Source of the DNA: Acinetobacter rongchengensis
GTDB lineage: Bacteria > Pseudomonadota > Gammaproteobacteria > Pseudomonadales > Moraxellaceae
Assembly (NCBI RefSeq): GCF_003611475.1
Contig: NZ_RAXT01000011.1
Location: 22,322 to 86,321 of the forward strand
DNA length: 64,000 nucleotides
Direction: 5' to 3'
Part shown: positions 51,149-59,884 of the stretch, piece after piece
How positions within the stretch are numbered: position 1 is the stretch's first letter
Layout of the letters: every line of letters begins with the position of its first letter
Program-made: the position numbers and the translations under genes
Notes under the pieces: generated by a model
Databases searched by the model: none
What the model saw: only the letters and a program-made list of their open reading frames with translations
Told to the model about the DNA's origin: nothing

Positions 51149-53755
51149 TTACGCCACATTCCCTTCCAAGAAATCCTGCGCAAAGCGTTGCAATACACCA
51201 CCCGCTTCATATACAGACACCTCTTCTTCGGTATCTAAACGACAAGTGACAGGCACTTTAATAATCTGTTCTTTACCATCATCGGTAGAACGCTCAATCA
51301 CTAAAGTTAAATCAGAACGCGGCGCAATATTACCAATCACGCTATACAGCTCAGTACCATCAAGCTTCAAAGTTTTACGGTCAGTCCCTGCTTTAAACTC
51401 AAGCGGTAACACGCCCATACCCACCAAGTTAGTACGGTGAATACGCTCAAAACCTTCCGCCACAATCGCTTCAACACCTGCAAGACGAACACCTTTTGCA
51501 GCCCAGTCACGGCTAGAACCCTGACCATAATCCTTACCTGCAATGATAATCAGCGGTTGCTTACGATTCATATAGGTTTCAATCGCTTCCCACATACGCA
51601 TCACTTCGCCTTCAGGCTCAACACGTGCTTTCGAACCTTGCTTAATCGTACCGTCAGAGCGAACCACCATTTCATTAAACAATTTCGGATTGGCAAATGT
51701 CGCACGTTGTGCAGTCAAATGGTCACCACGATGCGTTGCATAAGAGTTAAAGTCTTCCTCAGGCACACCCATTTTATGTAGATATTCACCTGCTGCCGAA
51801 TCCATCATAATTGCATTCGATGGAGACAAATGATCCGTGGTAATATTGTCAGGCAAGATCGCAAGTGGACGCATGTTCGACAATGTACGAGGTGCGGCCA
51901 AAGCCCCTTCCCAGTACGGCGGACGGCGGATATAGGTACTTTGCGGACGCCAGTCATATAACGGACTTGCCGCTTTTTCTGACACTCCCAAATCAAACAT
52001 TGGAATATACACTTTACGGAATTGTTCAGGTTTCACCGCTTCTTTAACCAATGCATCAATTTCTGCATCCGATGGCCAAATATCTTTCAAGTAAATTGGA
52101 TTACCCTCTTTATCTGTACCGAGTGCATCTTTTTCGATATCAAAACGAATGGTTCCTGCAATCGCATACGCAACCACTAAAGGCGGAGAAGCCAAGAACG
52201 CTTGTTTTGCATAAGGATGGATACGACCATCGAAGTTACGGTTACCCGAAAGTACCGCAGTTGCATACAAGTCACGGTCAATAATTTCTTGTTGTAGCTT
52301 AGGGTCTAAAGCACCTGACATACCGTTACAAGTAGTACATGCATACGCCACGATACCAAAACCTAATTTTTCTAAATCAGTCAATACACCCGCTTCTTCA
52401 AGATAAAGCGCAGCTGCTTTCGAACCCGGTGCAAATGAAGATTTCACCCAAGGCTTACGTGTTAAGCCCAATTCATTGGCTTTACGTGCCAATAGACCTG
52501 CGGCAACGGTATTACGTGGGTTTGATGTATTGGTACAAGAAGTAATGGCAGCAATAATCACAGCACCATCAGGCATTAAACCATCGGTACGGTTTTCAAC
52601 CACACCTGCAATGCCTTTTTCTTTTAAATCAGCAGTTGATACACGTGCATGTGGGTTTGATGGGCCTGCAATATTACGTGTTACCGTTGAAAGATCGAAA
52701 CGAAGGACACGTGGATATTCCGCTTGTTTCATATCCGATGCCCAAAGACCAATTTCTTTGGCATAGCTTTCAACCAGTTTCACTTGCTCAGCTTCACGAC
52801 CAGTCAAAGTTAAATAATCAATGGTGTTTTGGTCGATATAGAACATTGCTGCAGTTGCGCCATATTCAGGTGTCATATTGGAAATCGTGGCACGATCACC
52901 CACCGACATGCTGTCTGCGCCTTCACCAAAGAACTCAAGGTACGCACCAACAACACGCTCTTTACGCAAAAATTCAGTCAAAGCCAAAACAATATCGGTT
53001 GCAGTAATCCCCGCTTGACGTTGCCCTACCAACTCCACACCGATAATGTCTGGAAGACGCATCCAAGAAGCACGACCGAGCATCACATTTTCAGCTTCTA
53101 AACCACCAACACCAATCGAAATTACACCCAATGCATCGGTATGTGGGGTATGTGAATCTGTACCTACACAAGTATCTGGGAATGCAATACCTTCACGGTT
53201 TTGAATGACTGGAGACATTTTCTCCAAGTTGATTTGATGCATGATGCCGTTACCCGCAGGAATCACATCAACATTTTCAAAGGCTGTTTTTGTCCATTCA
53301 ATGAAGTGAAAACGGTCTTCGTTACGACGGTCTTCAACTGCACGGTTTTTCTCAAATGCATCTGGATCAAAACCGCCGTATTCCACAGCAAGTGAATGGT
53401 CTACGATCAACTGAGTCGGTACAACAGGATTGACTTTCGAAGGGTCACCACCTTGATCAGCAATCGCATCACGTAACCCTGCAAGGTCAACCAATGCGGT
53501 TTGCCCAAGAATGTCATGGCAAACAACACGTGCAGGATACCAAGGAAAATCATGGTCTTGCTTACGGTAGATCAATTCTTTTAAAGATTGTTCGAGAATG
53601 GCTGGGTCACAACGGCGTACTAACTGTTCAGCCAATACTTTTGAGGTGTATGGAAGTTTTGCATAAGCGCCTGGCTGGATGTCTTCTACGGCTTGACGCA
53701 CATCGAAGTATTCGAGCTGGGTATTTTGCAGTGGTTTGCGATAGTTGTTATTCAT
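51149..53755 (-). CDS. acnD: Fe/S-dependent 2-methylisocitrate dehydratase AcnD
   Basis: This 868-residue aconitase-superfamily enzyme acts in the 2-methylcitrate cycle of propionate breakdown, dehydrating 2-methylcitrate together with PrpF. The N-terminus (YRKPLQNTQLEYFDVRQAV, then KLPYTSKVLAEQLVRRCDP) and the length fit AcnD rather than the ~900-residue AcnA. Cluster-binding cysteines lie in AAITSCTNTSNP and AYACTTCNG. DTCVGTDSHTPH and the C-terminal swivel motif GKDYGQGSSRDWAAKG are as expected. Catalysis of the citrate/isocitrate step is also possible for this family. No prpB, prpC or prpF is in the window. Confidence 0.9.
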   Translation of the reverse strand: MNNNYRKPLQNTQLEYFDVRQAVEDIQPGAYAKLPYTSKVLAEQLVRRCDPAILEQSLKELIYRKQDHDFPWYPARVVCHDILGQTALVDLAGLRDAIADQGGDPSKVNPVVPTQLIVDHSLAVEYGGFDPDAFEKNRAVEDRRNEDRFHFIEWTKTAFENVDVIPAGNGIMHQINLEKMSPVIQNREGIAFPDTCVGTDSHTPHTDALGVISIGVGGLEAENVMLGRASWMRLPDIIGVELVGQRQAGITATDIVLALTEFLRKERVVGAYLEFFGEGADSMSVGDRATISNMTPEYGATAAMFYIDQNTIDYLTLTGREAEQVKLVESYAKEIGLWASDMKQAEYPRVLRFDLSTVTRNIAGPSNPHARVSTADLKEKGIAGVVENRTDGLMPDGAVIIAAITSCTNTSNPRNTVAAGLLARKANELGLTRKPWVKSSFAPGSKAAALYLEEAGVLTDLEKLGFGIVAYACTTCNGMSGALDPKLQQEIIDRDLYATAVLSGNRNFDGRIHPYAKQAFLASPPLVVAYAIAGTIRFDIEKDALGTDKEGNPIYLKDIWPSDAEIDALVKEAVKPEQFRKVYIPMFDLGVSEKAASPLYDWRPQSTYIRRPPYWEGALAAPRTLSNMRPLAILPDNITTDHLSPSNAIMMDSAAGEYLHKMGVPEEDFNSYATHRGDHLTAQRATFANPKLFNEMVVRSDGTIKQGSKARVEPEGEVMRMWEAIETYMNRKQPLIIIAGKDYGQGSSRDWAAKGVRLAGVEAIVAEGFERIHRTNLVGMGVLPLEFKAGTDRKTLKLDGTELYSVIGNIAPRSDLTLVIERSTDDGKEQIIKVPVTCRLDTEEEVSVYEAGGVLQRFAQDFLEGNVA

Positions 53756-53991
53756 GGAGTTGTGCCTCTTGCATCATTTTGTACTGCGTGTCTATTGGGT
53801 GAATAGTACACTGTCGAAAACCCATTTCCCAAATCGTTTATATTTCATGTATTTAGATATAAAAACAGGGGTTTTAGAAACATTTAGTAACAATTGCATG
53901 AAAATATTTCCACTAATCCTGCTTTTTTTTGAAAAATAGCGGAGAATAAGGGTCATTCTTTAGTATTAGATTTAAGACAAGCGAGCATTTC

Positions 53992-54714
53992 ATGAGCGAT
54001 TTAGCTTTCTCTTCTTTCACATTAATTGGTGTAGATGCACTCAAATTTCTTCAAGGGCAAGTGACTGTAAATGTTGAAGCTTTGGCTGAAAATGTTTCTC
54101 AATACACTGCGATTTGTGATTTAAAAGGTCGTATTCATTTTGGGCTTTGGTTAAAAAAACTAAATCCTGAACATTTTGAAATTGTGACCACACAAGACCA
54201 AGCTGAAGAGTTTGCCAAGCACATCAAAAAATTTGGCGCATTTTCAAAAATGAAGCTTGAACAAACAGCACAAGTTTTCCCTATTTTGAATGGCGCAACC
54301 ACTGACTTTTCAACGACTGAAACGGATGTGAATGCATGGCAATTACAAGCCATAGATGTAGGTCAGGCATGGATTTCAGCCACAACTGAGCATTTGTTCC
54401 AACCTCAGGAATTACGTTTACATCAACGTGAAGGTGTTCATTACGACAAAGGTTGCTATTTGGGTCAGGAAATTATTGCCCGTTTATGGTTTAAGGCAAA
54501 ACCGAAAAGTTGGTTACATTTGGTTTTAGGCGGTGGACATGCCCCTGCTCCTGCGACCTTGTTGAATGATAATACGCAGATCGTCAACAGCATCGAATTG
54601 GACGATACTTACAAAGCTTTAGTGGTTGCAAAACCTGCAGCTTTGGCAGAGTTAAGTTTAGATATTTTAGACTTACCTGAAAGCTTAAATGGTGATGTGG
54701 CGAGACCGCAATAA
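53992..54714 (+). CDS. ygfZ: YgfZ folate-binding Fe-S cluster repair protein
   Basis: This 240-residue protein has the glycine cleavage T-like fold and the diagnostic motif KGCYLGQEI (residues ~160-168), whose Cys is essential in E. coli YgfZ. YgfZ helps maintain Fe-S enzymes in a folate-dependent manner. It starts LAFSSFTLIGVDALKFLQGQVTVNV, again typical. It is divergent from acnD, itself an Fe-S enzyme, with 236 bases between them. A strong terminator follows. Confidence 0.93.
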   Translation: MSDLAFSSFTLIGVDALKFLQGQVTVNVEALAENVSQYTAICDLKGRIHFGLWLKKLNPEHFEIVTTQDQAEEFAKHIKKFGAFSKMKLEQTAQVFPILNGATTDFSTTETDVNAWQLQAIDVGQAWISATTEHLFQPQELRLHQREGVHYDKGCYLGQEIIARLWFKAKPKSWLHLVLGGGHAPAPATLLNDNTQIVNSIELDDTYKALVVAKPAALAELSLDILDLPESLNGDVARPQ

Positions 54715-54747
54715 CTTTATATTTTTTAGCATGTTGTGATAAATTAG

Positions 54748-54782
54748 CCTCTAAAACTTATTCTTAGTTTTAGAGGTTTTTA
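54748..54782 (+). terminator. Rho-independent terminator of ygfZ
   Basis: CCTCTAAAACT (54748-54758) pairs perfectly with AGTTTTAGAGG (54766-54776) around a 7-base loop and is followed by T residues, 33 bases past the stop. Confidence 0.93.
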
Positions 54783-54925
54783 ATAAAAATGAATGAAAAA
54801 ATAAGATGTGTTTTAGATTGAGTGGAAGATATACACGAGATTGCCAATGCCTGTAGCAGTAATTACCAAGTTTTAAAGTTTTGACTTCAAAAATTAAAAC
54901 TGCAATTATATTTTTCACTCGAAAA

Positions 54926-54946
54926 ATGTCAGTAAAAATGTCAGTT
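54926..54946 (+). repeat. Fic-flanking repeat copy 1 (downstream side)
   Basis: ATGTCAGT repeated with a 12-base period: TGTCAGT at 54927-54933 and 54939-54945, separated by AAAAA. It is the outer copy on the downstream side of the Fic gene and has the same orientation as the other three copies. Confidence 0.85.
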
Positions 54947-54992
54947 ACTTATCGTTTTAATTCAATATCTTATATAAGTAAAGTAAAGAAAA

Positions 54993-55010
54993 ATGTCAGT
55001 AAAAATGTCA
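54993..55010 (+). repeat. Fic-flanking repeat copy 2 (downstream side, inner)
   Basis: TGTCAGT followed by AAAAA and TGTCA; the last two bases of the second half-copy (GT) are missing. It lies 9 bases beyond the Fic stop and starts 67 bases from copy 1. Confidence 0.85.
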
Positions 55011-55019
55011 TCCTTATTT

Positions 55020-56201
55020 TTATATAAAAGGATAATACAATTTCCCTTCTAATTCGTTCAAAAATCCAGCCTTTACGATTCCTTCTATATCTCGATAATA
55101 AGTCCGTTCAGTTTTGCCTTTAAATAATATTTGAACAATAGGTCGTTTATAAAGTTCAGTGGGTGAAACAATTATTGCTTCGGCCATATAGAGTTCAATC
55201 AATTGAATTTGTCTTTCAGATAATCTTTTGTTTTTACGAGCATCATTCAAGGCATTTTTATATAGAAGAAAACGAATAAGATCATCCCCCTGATCATGTA
55301 GGAGATCAATCGTTTTAAACATACCCTCTATCATAAAACTGACAAAACCTTGATGAGCAACATCTTCTTTTTTCTCAGCTAATTTTCGACATTGATTAAA
55401 TAAAGCAAAATATTGATGAATATTTTCCTGATAGTATTTCCATACAGCAGAAGAACTAAAATGATAACCTGATTGTTCTAAAATCAACATTTCAATCAAA
55501 CGTCCTGTACGCCCATTACCATCCCAAAATGGATGGATTAATTCAAAATAATAGTGCGCAAGGCTTGCTCGAATCAACACAGCTTGTTGCATAATGACAG
55601 GAGCATTTAACCATTCAAGCCAAGCAAACATCAGATATTCAATATCTGCTAAGCATTTCGGAGGGCGATATATCCCACCATGTTCTGCATCTCCAACAAT
55701 AGTTTTTTGTGTCGGTTGATTATTTCTAAATTGTGCAGGTGGATTACTTTTTTCATCAATATCTTGAGAGACCAAACGATGTAATGTCAATATATCGTCC
55801 AAACTTATGCATTTCCCCTGATTGGGAGTAAGTGTTGTATGTTTATGTTGATTAATCCAGTCTATCGCTTGCTTTAAGTTTGTCAGTCTTTTTTCTGCTG
55901 AGTTTTGAATTTTTGCTGGGTCTATTTTTAAAATTTGTGCTGTTTCTTCTGGGCTGAACTCACCACCTTCAATAGTATTCGTGCTGTAAATACTGCTAGC
56001 AAGAATTTTTTCCTGCATCTGGTCGATAATCTGAGGCAGCCCTGGCATTTTATTGAAGCGTTTTTGTGCATCATTGACCCGATCAATTGTTCCTTGTAAG
56101 CGATCGATGTCTAAATTCAAGCTAAATGTAAATGAACCTGATTTATAGGTCATAACACGTAAGGTTGTTTCATTTAACCATTCTTTGCTCTGCTCAGGCA
56201 T
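55020..56201 (-). CDS. Fic family protein (predicted AMPylase) with N-terminal inhibitory motif
   Basis: This 393-residue Fic protein probably transfers AMP from ATP to target proteins. An N-terminal Fic_N-like domain contains the autoinhibitory pattern T-x3-E-G (T74, E78, G79 in STNTIEGG). The catalytic H-x-F-x-D-G-N-G-R-x-x-R motif is at residues 223-234 (HPFWDGNGRTGR). The C-terminal ~90 residues (RLSERQIQLIELYMAEAIIVSPTEL...) look like a winged helix, which may bind DNA. AAGGA precedes the ATG. The gene is bracketed on both sides by the same TGTCAGT-pair repeat. No antitoxin gene is fused or obvious. Confidence 0.92.
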   Translation of the reverse strand: MPEQSKEWLNETTLRVMTYKSGSFTFSLNLDIDRLQGTIDRVNDAQKRFNKMPGLPQIIDQMQEKILASSIYSTNTIEGGEFSPEETAQILKIDPAKIQNSAEKRLTNLKQAIDWINQHKHTTLTPNQGKCISLDDILTLHRLVSQDIDEKSNPPAQFRNNQPTQKTIVGDAEHGGIYRPPKCLADIEYLMFAWLEWLNAPVIMQQAVLIRASLAHYYFELIHPFWDGNGRTGRLIEMLILEQSGYHFSSSAVWKYYQENIHQYFALFNQCRKLAEKKEDVAHQGFVSFMIEGMFKTIDLLHDQGDDLIRFLLYKNALNDARKNKRLSERQIQLIELYMAEAIIVSPTELYKRPIVQILFKGKTERTYYRDIEGIVKAGFLNELEGKLYYPFI

Positions 56202-56217
56202 TTTTTTCCTTAAATTT

Positions 56218-56237
56218 TGTCAGTAAAAATGTCAGTT
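56218..56237 (+). repeat. Fic-flanking repeat copy 3 (upstream side, inner)
   Basis: TGTCAGT twice with an AAAAA spacer (56218-56224 and 56230-56236) plus a final T. It lies immediately upstream of the Fic ribosome site, in the promoter or leader of that gene. Confidence 0.85.
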
Positions 56238-56283
56238 GTTTTTCAATATATCTCATAGCATTACAGAACTTCAATACATTTTT

Positions 56284-56303
56284 ATGTCAGTAAAAATGTC
56301 AGT
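56284..56303 (+). repeat. Fic-flanking repeat copy 4 (upstream side, outer)
   Basis: ATGTCAGT twice with a 12-base period. The distance from copy 3 is 67 bases, the same as between copies 1 and 2 on the other side of the gene. Confidence 0.85.
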
Positions 56304-56414
56304 GCTTTTGGAAAACTAATTCATTTATAAATACAAATCTTTTGGTATGCATTGATATTCAGCTTCTACAAAAAAATGATCTAAAGCACTTTCCTTTTCA
56401 GAATTAAACCAAAT

Positions 56415-56858
56415 TTAATAAAAAGGTTCTAAATCAAACAATTCTACGTAATCATCCAACATACTTGAAAGCATGCCATCACTTTGACCATTCAGTTTTA
56501 AAATAAAATGTTGTTCACAAATTTTATAAATGAGCTTTTGTTCAACTGTTTCCCATTGTTCAAAACCGCTCATTTTTAATTTCTTAAACAAAGACCAAGA
56601 ATTAACAAGTGAGTGATCTATCACCATCGACTCAATTAAGCGAGGTAGAAAATACTTCAAATCTTGTTCATCACCCATCGTATAAATTGCTTTAAGACAA
56701 TAATCAACTACTTCCATCTCTATATGATGTAATGACTTATGTTCCAAGTACTTAGCAACTTCTCGACGCTCACCATATGGAGAACATCGAGATGCAAAAT
56801 CTGGAGCTAATTTATACTTTTTAAACAAACGATAAAGTTCTGAAATCTCTTTTTCCAT
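56415..56858 (-). CDS. Unknown helical protein next to the Fic gene
   Basis: This 147-residue, probably all-helical soluble protein carries a segment, DYCLKAIYTMGDEQDLKYFLPRLIE, that resembles a recurring family of small proteins sometimes found beside toxins; the resemblance is from memory and not certain. The ribosome site is weak. It is 214 bases upstream of the Fic gene on the same strand, with two repeat copies between. A link to Fic is only positional. Confidence 0.6.
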   Translation of the reverse strand: MEKEISELYRLFKKYKLAPDFASRCSPYGERREVAKYLEHKSLHHIEMEVVDYCLKAIYTMGDEQDLKYFLPRLIESMVIDHSLVNSWSLFKKLKMSGFEQWETVEQKLIYKICEQHFILKLNGQSDGMLSSMLDDYVELFDLEPFY

Positions 56859-56916
56859 TTTATTATTTTCACTGGTTTTTTATCAGTAGAATATATTTTT
56901 CAAATACCTAGAACAG

Positions 56917-58092
56917 CTACTTTCGCCTCACATAATAAATCACACCACCCTTATCATCTGAGAAATAAAAGGAATTTGCATCGATCCGATAAATATCCGC
57001 AGGTCGTCCATACACATTTTTACCCACTAAAAAACCATCCATAAAGGTTTCAAGTTTTTGTCCTTTGCGCATAATCACAATTTTATAGCCATGACCAATT
57101 GTGGCATCCGTAGAACCATGCAAAGCCACTAAAAAAGAATTTTTAATCGTGTCATCTGTATTTGGATCATCAAAATAGTCAAAACCTAGTGCAGACGAAT
57201 GTGATGGGAAATAGGCGTACGGAGATGGTACATTTTTACAGCCTGTTGGGCGTTTAAATTTGGGGTCTGCAAAAATTTTACCGTTCGACGAATAGCATGA
57301 AGGCCAACCATAATCTGTATCACGTTTGAGTGCATAAAAAGTTTCATCAGGTTTATTTTTACCCAAATGATCTGAGCCTTGATTGGTGGCAAATAAAAAT
57401 TTACCAAACCATTTCAAGCCTACAGCATTGCGCAAGCCTGTGGCAAAAATCTTTTGTTCCGAACCATCGGGGTTCATTTCTAAAACTGTCGCTCTAACTT
57501 TCTCTTTCTCGACACAAGCATTGCAACTTGAACCAACTGAGACATAAATTTTCCCATTTCCACCCACGGCTATGGTTCGTGTTAAATGCCAACCACCATA
57601 TTTATAACTTAAACCATAATCAGGAAACGTCGCTAAAACTTGCGCTTTAGCTGTTGATTTAATTTCACCTTGGGTGAATTTTCGTCTGGTGAGCTGATGT
57701 GTTTCAGCCAAATACAACCAATCTTGTCCAGAAGAATCGGTATAAAATTGAACTGAATTTGGATTCTTCAAACCCGTCATATAGGGAGTGATTTTGCCGA
57801 ACTTCCCAGTTTCAGCATTCCATTCATCCAAAATATAAATGGCGCCTTTTTCATTATCGGACAAATCGTACATATCCGTTACAAACATTCTACCATCGGG
57901 TGCTTTGCTAAAAAAACGAACTCGTTTTAAACCCTCAGCCGCAGGAATAATTTCGTAATTTGCTGGAAGATTTAAAGCAAAACGCTTCCCATTTTTCAAG
58001 TTAATTTGATGCGGAATAAGATTGGGCTGTTGAGCTAAAACAGCCATTGGGCAAATTAAGTACATGAATAAGATTGAGAATATTTTCATCAT
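56917..58092 (-). CDS. PQQ-dependent sugar (sorbosone-type) dehydrogenase-like exported protein
   Basis: This is a 391-residue protein with a signal peptide (MKIFSILFMYLICPMAVLAQQ). A six-bladed beta-propeller follows, of the soluble glucose/sorbosone dehydrogenase type. The likely catalytic His is in YGGWHLTRTI near residue 168, with VSVGSSCNAC, ATGLRNAVGL and DTDYGWPSC segments as in that family. It would oxidise a sugar or other aldose in the periplasm with PQQ; the substrate is uncertain. It is separate from the membrane gcd at 18028. Confidence 0.83.
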   Translation of the reverse strand: MMKIFSILFMYLICPMAVLAQQPNLIPHQINLKNGKRFALNLPANYEIIPAAEGLKRVRFFSKAPDGRMFVTDMYDLSDNEKGAIYILDEWNAETGKFGKITPYMTGLKNPNSVQFYTDSSGQDWLYLAETHQLTRRKFTQGEIKSTAKAQVLATFPDYGLSYKYGGWHLTRTIAVGGNGKIYVSVGSSCNACVEKEKVRATVLEMNPDGSEQKIFATGLRNAVGLKWFGKFLFATNQGSDHLGKNKPDETFYALKRDTDYGWPSCYSSNGKIFADPKFKRPTGCKNVPSPYAYFPSHSSALGFDYFDDPNTDDTIKNSFLVALHGSTDATIGHGYKIVIMRKGQKLETFMDGFLVGKNVYGRPADIYRIDANSFYFSDDKGGVIYYVRRK

Positions 58093-58477
58093 TTTAGATC
58101 AGTCCCGATTCATCTTACGAATAACAGCTTCTTTTTTATATTAGATTTCTTGCGAAAGCAGAATTGTGATAAACATTTAATTTACAATAGAAATTCGCTC
58201 TCCTTTTAAAGGATGAGCGTTATTACGCGCAAGAGGGTGAGGATTTATATAATAAATCTCCCTCATCCTCTTGCGGAACAATATTCCTTATCCCAGAGGG
58301 AGAAGGGACTTTCAATATTAATTTTCAACTTATGCAAGAAGTCTATTATATAACTTAAATGATGAATACATAGTCAAATGCTTTTCTCAATACTTGAATA
58401 AAAAGGCTCATCTAAGTACTTAAACCGTTTTTGCATCGCTATTTAATAACTCATTCATTTTCAATAAATATTAAAGA
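58093..58477. other. Intergenic region with a palindromic repeat
   Basis: This 385-base region is dominated by a GC-richer hairpin element (58195-58330, listed separately). The rest is AT-rich and presumably holds the promoter of the sugar dehydrogenase-like gene near 58093-58180. No short gene was supported. Confidence 0.4.
58195..58330. repeat. Palindromic intergenic repeat (REP/MITE-like)
   Basis: The core hairpin runs 58229-58274: GCAAGAGGGTGAGG...ATTTA pairs with TAAAT...CCTCATCCTCTTGC, with small bulges. It continues with CAGAGGGAGAAGGGACTTTCAATATT. The style and the end resemble the element at 51042-51134, suggesting two members of one repeat type. Confidence 0.6.
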
Positions 58478-58723
58478 TCAAAACCCATGAAATAATTTAT
58501 TCATGTCTTTACAAACATAGTCTTTAAAATGATAGGCACGTGCATGTTTTGCATCGAATTTTGCGGTTAATTCACCTTTTTTAAAAATATAGACACGATC
58601 ATCTTTACTGACTAAAAATTCAGCACCAAGTTTCATCAATAAAGCATCAATTTTATCTTCATCGGCAATACTGTCATCTTGACTAATTTTGTCATAATTA
58701 CGTTTAATGCCTTTAATAAACAT
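58478..58723 (-). CDS. Small protein of unknown function
   Basis: This 81-residue protein is counted from the ATG at 58723; a GTG at 58735 would add four residues. It reads MFIKGIKRNYDKISQDDSIADEDKIDALLMKLG, then short strands (AEFLVSKDDRVYIFKKGEL), and ends with CKDMNKLFHGF. It is soluble, without signal peptide, and the family was not recognised. It is an isolated minus-strand gene divergent from dsbC. Confidence 0.65.
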   Translation of the reverse strand: MFIKGIKRNYDKISQDDSIADEDKIDALLMKLGAEFLVSKDDRVYIFKKGELTAKFDAKHARAYHFKDYVCKDMNKLFHGF

Positions 58724-58951
58724 CGGTGTTCTCACAATTTCATTTAAGGGCAGATTTAACCAAAAGCTGAGCGAAAAGCAAATCTCTTTTCATCTTTTTT
58801 TGAATAAACTTCGTGCTTAAATTATTTTATTGATTAGCACTAAAATTCTCTAAAAATGTAGACAGGAAAATCTGCGATAATTACATGATCTCAATATATT
58901 TTTAATCAGGATTTACGCAAAATAAACTCAATTATTTTATTGAGTTCAATC

Positions 58952-59659
58952 ATGAAAGCTTGGCTATCGACACTCGCATTAAGCCTAATAACACTTAGCT
59001 CAGCTCATGCTGATATCAAAACGCTTGAGCAAAATTTAAAAACTAAATATCCAGAAATTACAGTAAAATCAGTACATAACACCCCTGTTAAAGATATCTA
59101 TGAAGTATATATGGGGGGACGGATTGTATATACCAATGAAGATGCGCAATATTTCTTTGTCGGTAATTTGATTGATTTAAAACAACAACAAAATTTAACT
59201 GAAGCACGTGAACAAGTTTTAAATCGTATCGATGTAAAAGCTTTGCCTTTAGAACAAGCCATTAAACATGTGAAAGGCAATGGTGAACGTGTCATTTACT
59301 TATTTAGTGATCCTGATTGCCCATACTGCCAACATCTTGAAAAAGAATTTAAAAATATAGACAACGTCACCATTTATTTATTTTTATATCCAATTACTCG
59401 TTTGCATCCGAATGCTGCAACGGTTGCAGATCAAATTTGGTGTGCTAAAGACCAATATCAAACTTGGCAAGACTATATGATTGATAAAAAGCAACCAGCC
59501 AAAATTAAAGCTTGTAAAACACCGATTGAAAAGAATATTCAACTTGCTAAAAAACTCGAAATTGATGGTACACCAACATTTTTCTTAAAAGATGGTCGTC
59601 GTATTTCAGGATCACTTGAATCAGGTGAAATTGAGTTATTATTAAAAGCAGTAAAATAA
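58952..59659 (+). CDS. dsbC: Thiol:disulfide interchange protein DsbC
   Basis: This periplasmic disulfide isomerase of about 235 residues has a signal peptide ending near SSAHAD. The N-terminal dimerisation domain shows VHNTPVKDIYEVYMGGRIVYTNEDAQYFFVGNLIDL. The thioredoxin domain carries DPDCPYCQHLEKEF (active site C-P-Y-C) and the cis-proline region IDGTPTFFLKDGR. It corrects wrong disulfides in exported proteins. ATG at 58952 is used; the open frame begins with TTG at 58940. Confidence 0.93.
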   Translation: MKAWLSTLALSLITLSSAHADIKTLEQNLKTKYPEITVKSVHNTPVKDIYEVYMGGRIVYTNEDAQYFFVGNLIDLKQQQNLTEAREQVLNRIDVKALPLEQAIKHVKGNGERVIYLFSDPDCPYCQHLEKEFKNIDNVTIYLFLYPITRLHPNAATVADQIWCAKDQYQTWQDYMIDKKQPAKIKACKTPIEKNIQLAKKLEIDGTPTFFLKDGRRISGSLESGEIELLLKAVK

Positions 59660-59884
59660 AATTTTTCAATATTGATGGTAGATTTACAACTTAGATCTGC
59701 CTTTTCTAACTTAATATTTGATTAATTATTTCTATTTTATAAACAATTTAGACAGAAATACATCAACTTATACAATTGATATATTTACATTTACAATTTT
59801 CAATTTAAGATAAAACACTGATTCAACAGTGTCCTAAACACAACAATGGAATGATGTTGAAATTAAAAAAGGTACTCAAACACA

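Larger units (their letters stand above)
54783..55019. other. Intergenic region downstream of the Fic gene
   Basis: The space between ygfZ and the Fic gene (305 bases with the ygfZ terminator) contains two copies of the TGTCAGT pair repeat, listed separately. The remainder is AT-rich without further features. Confidence 0.4.

Noticed and set aside
54926..56303. Repeats around the Fic gene as a CRISPR array
   Set aside because: The repeat is only about 20 bases, occurs in two separate pairs with a coding gene between, and there is no regular spacer series or cas gene.
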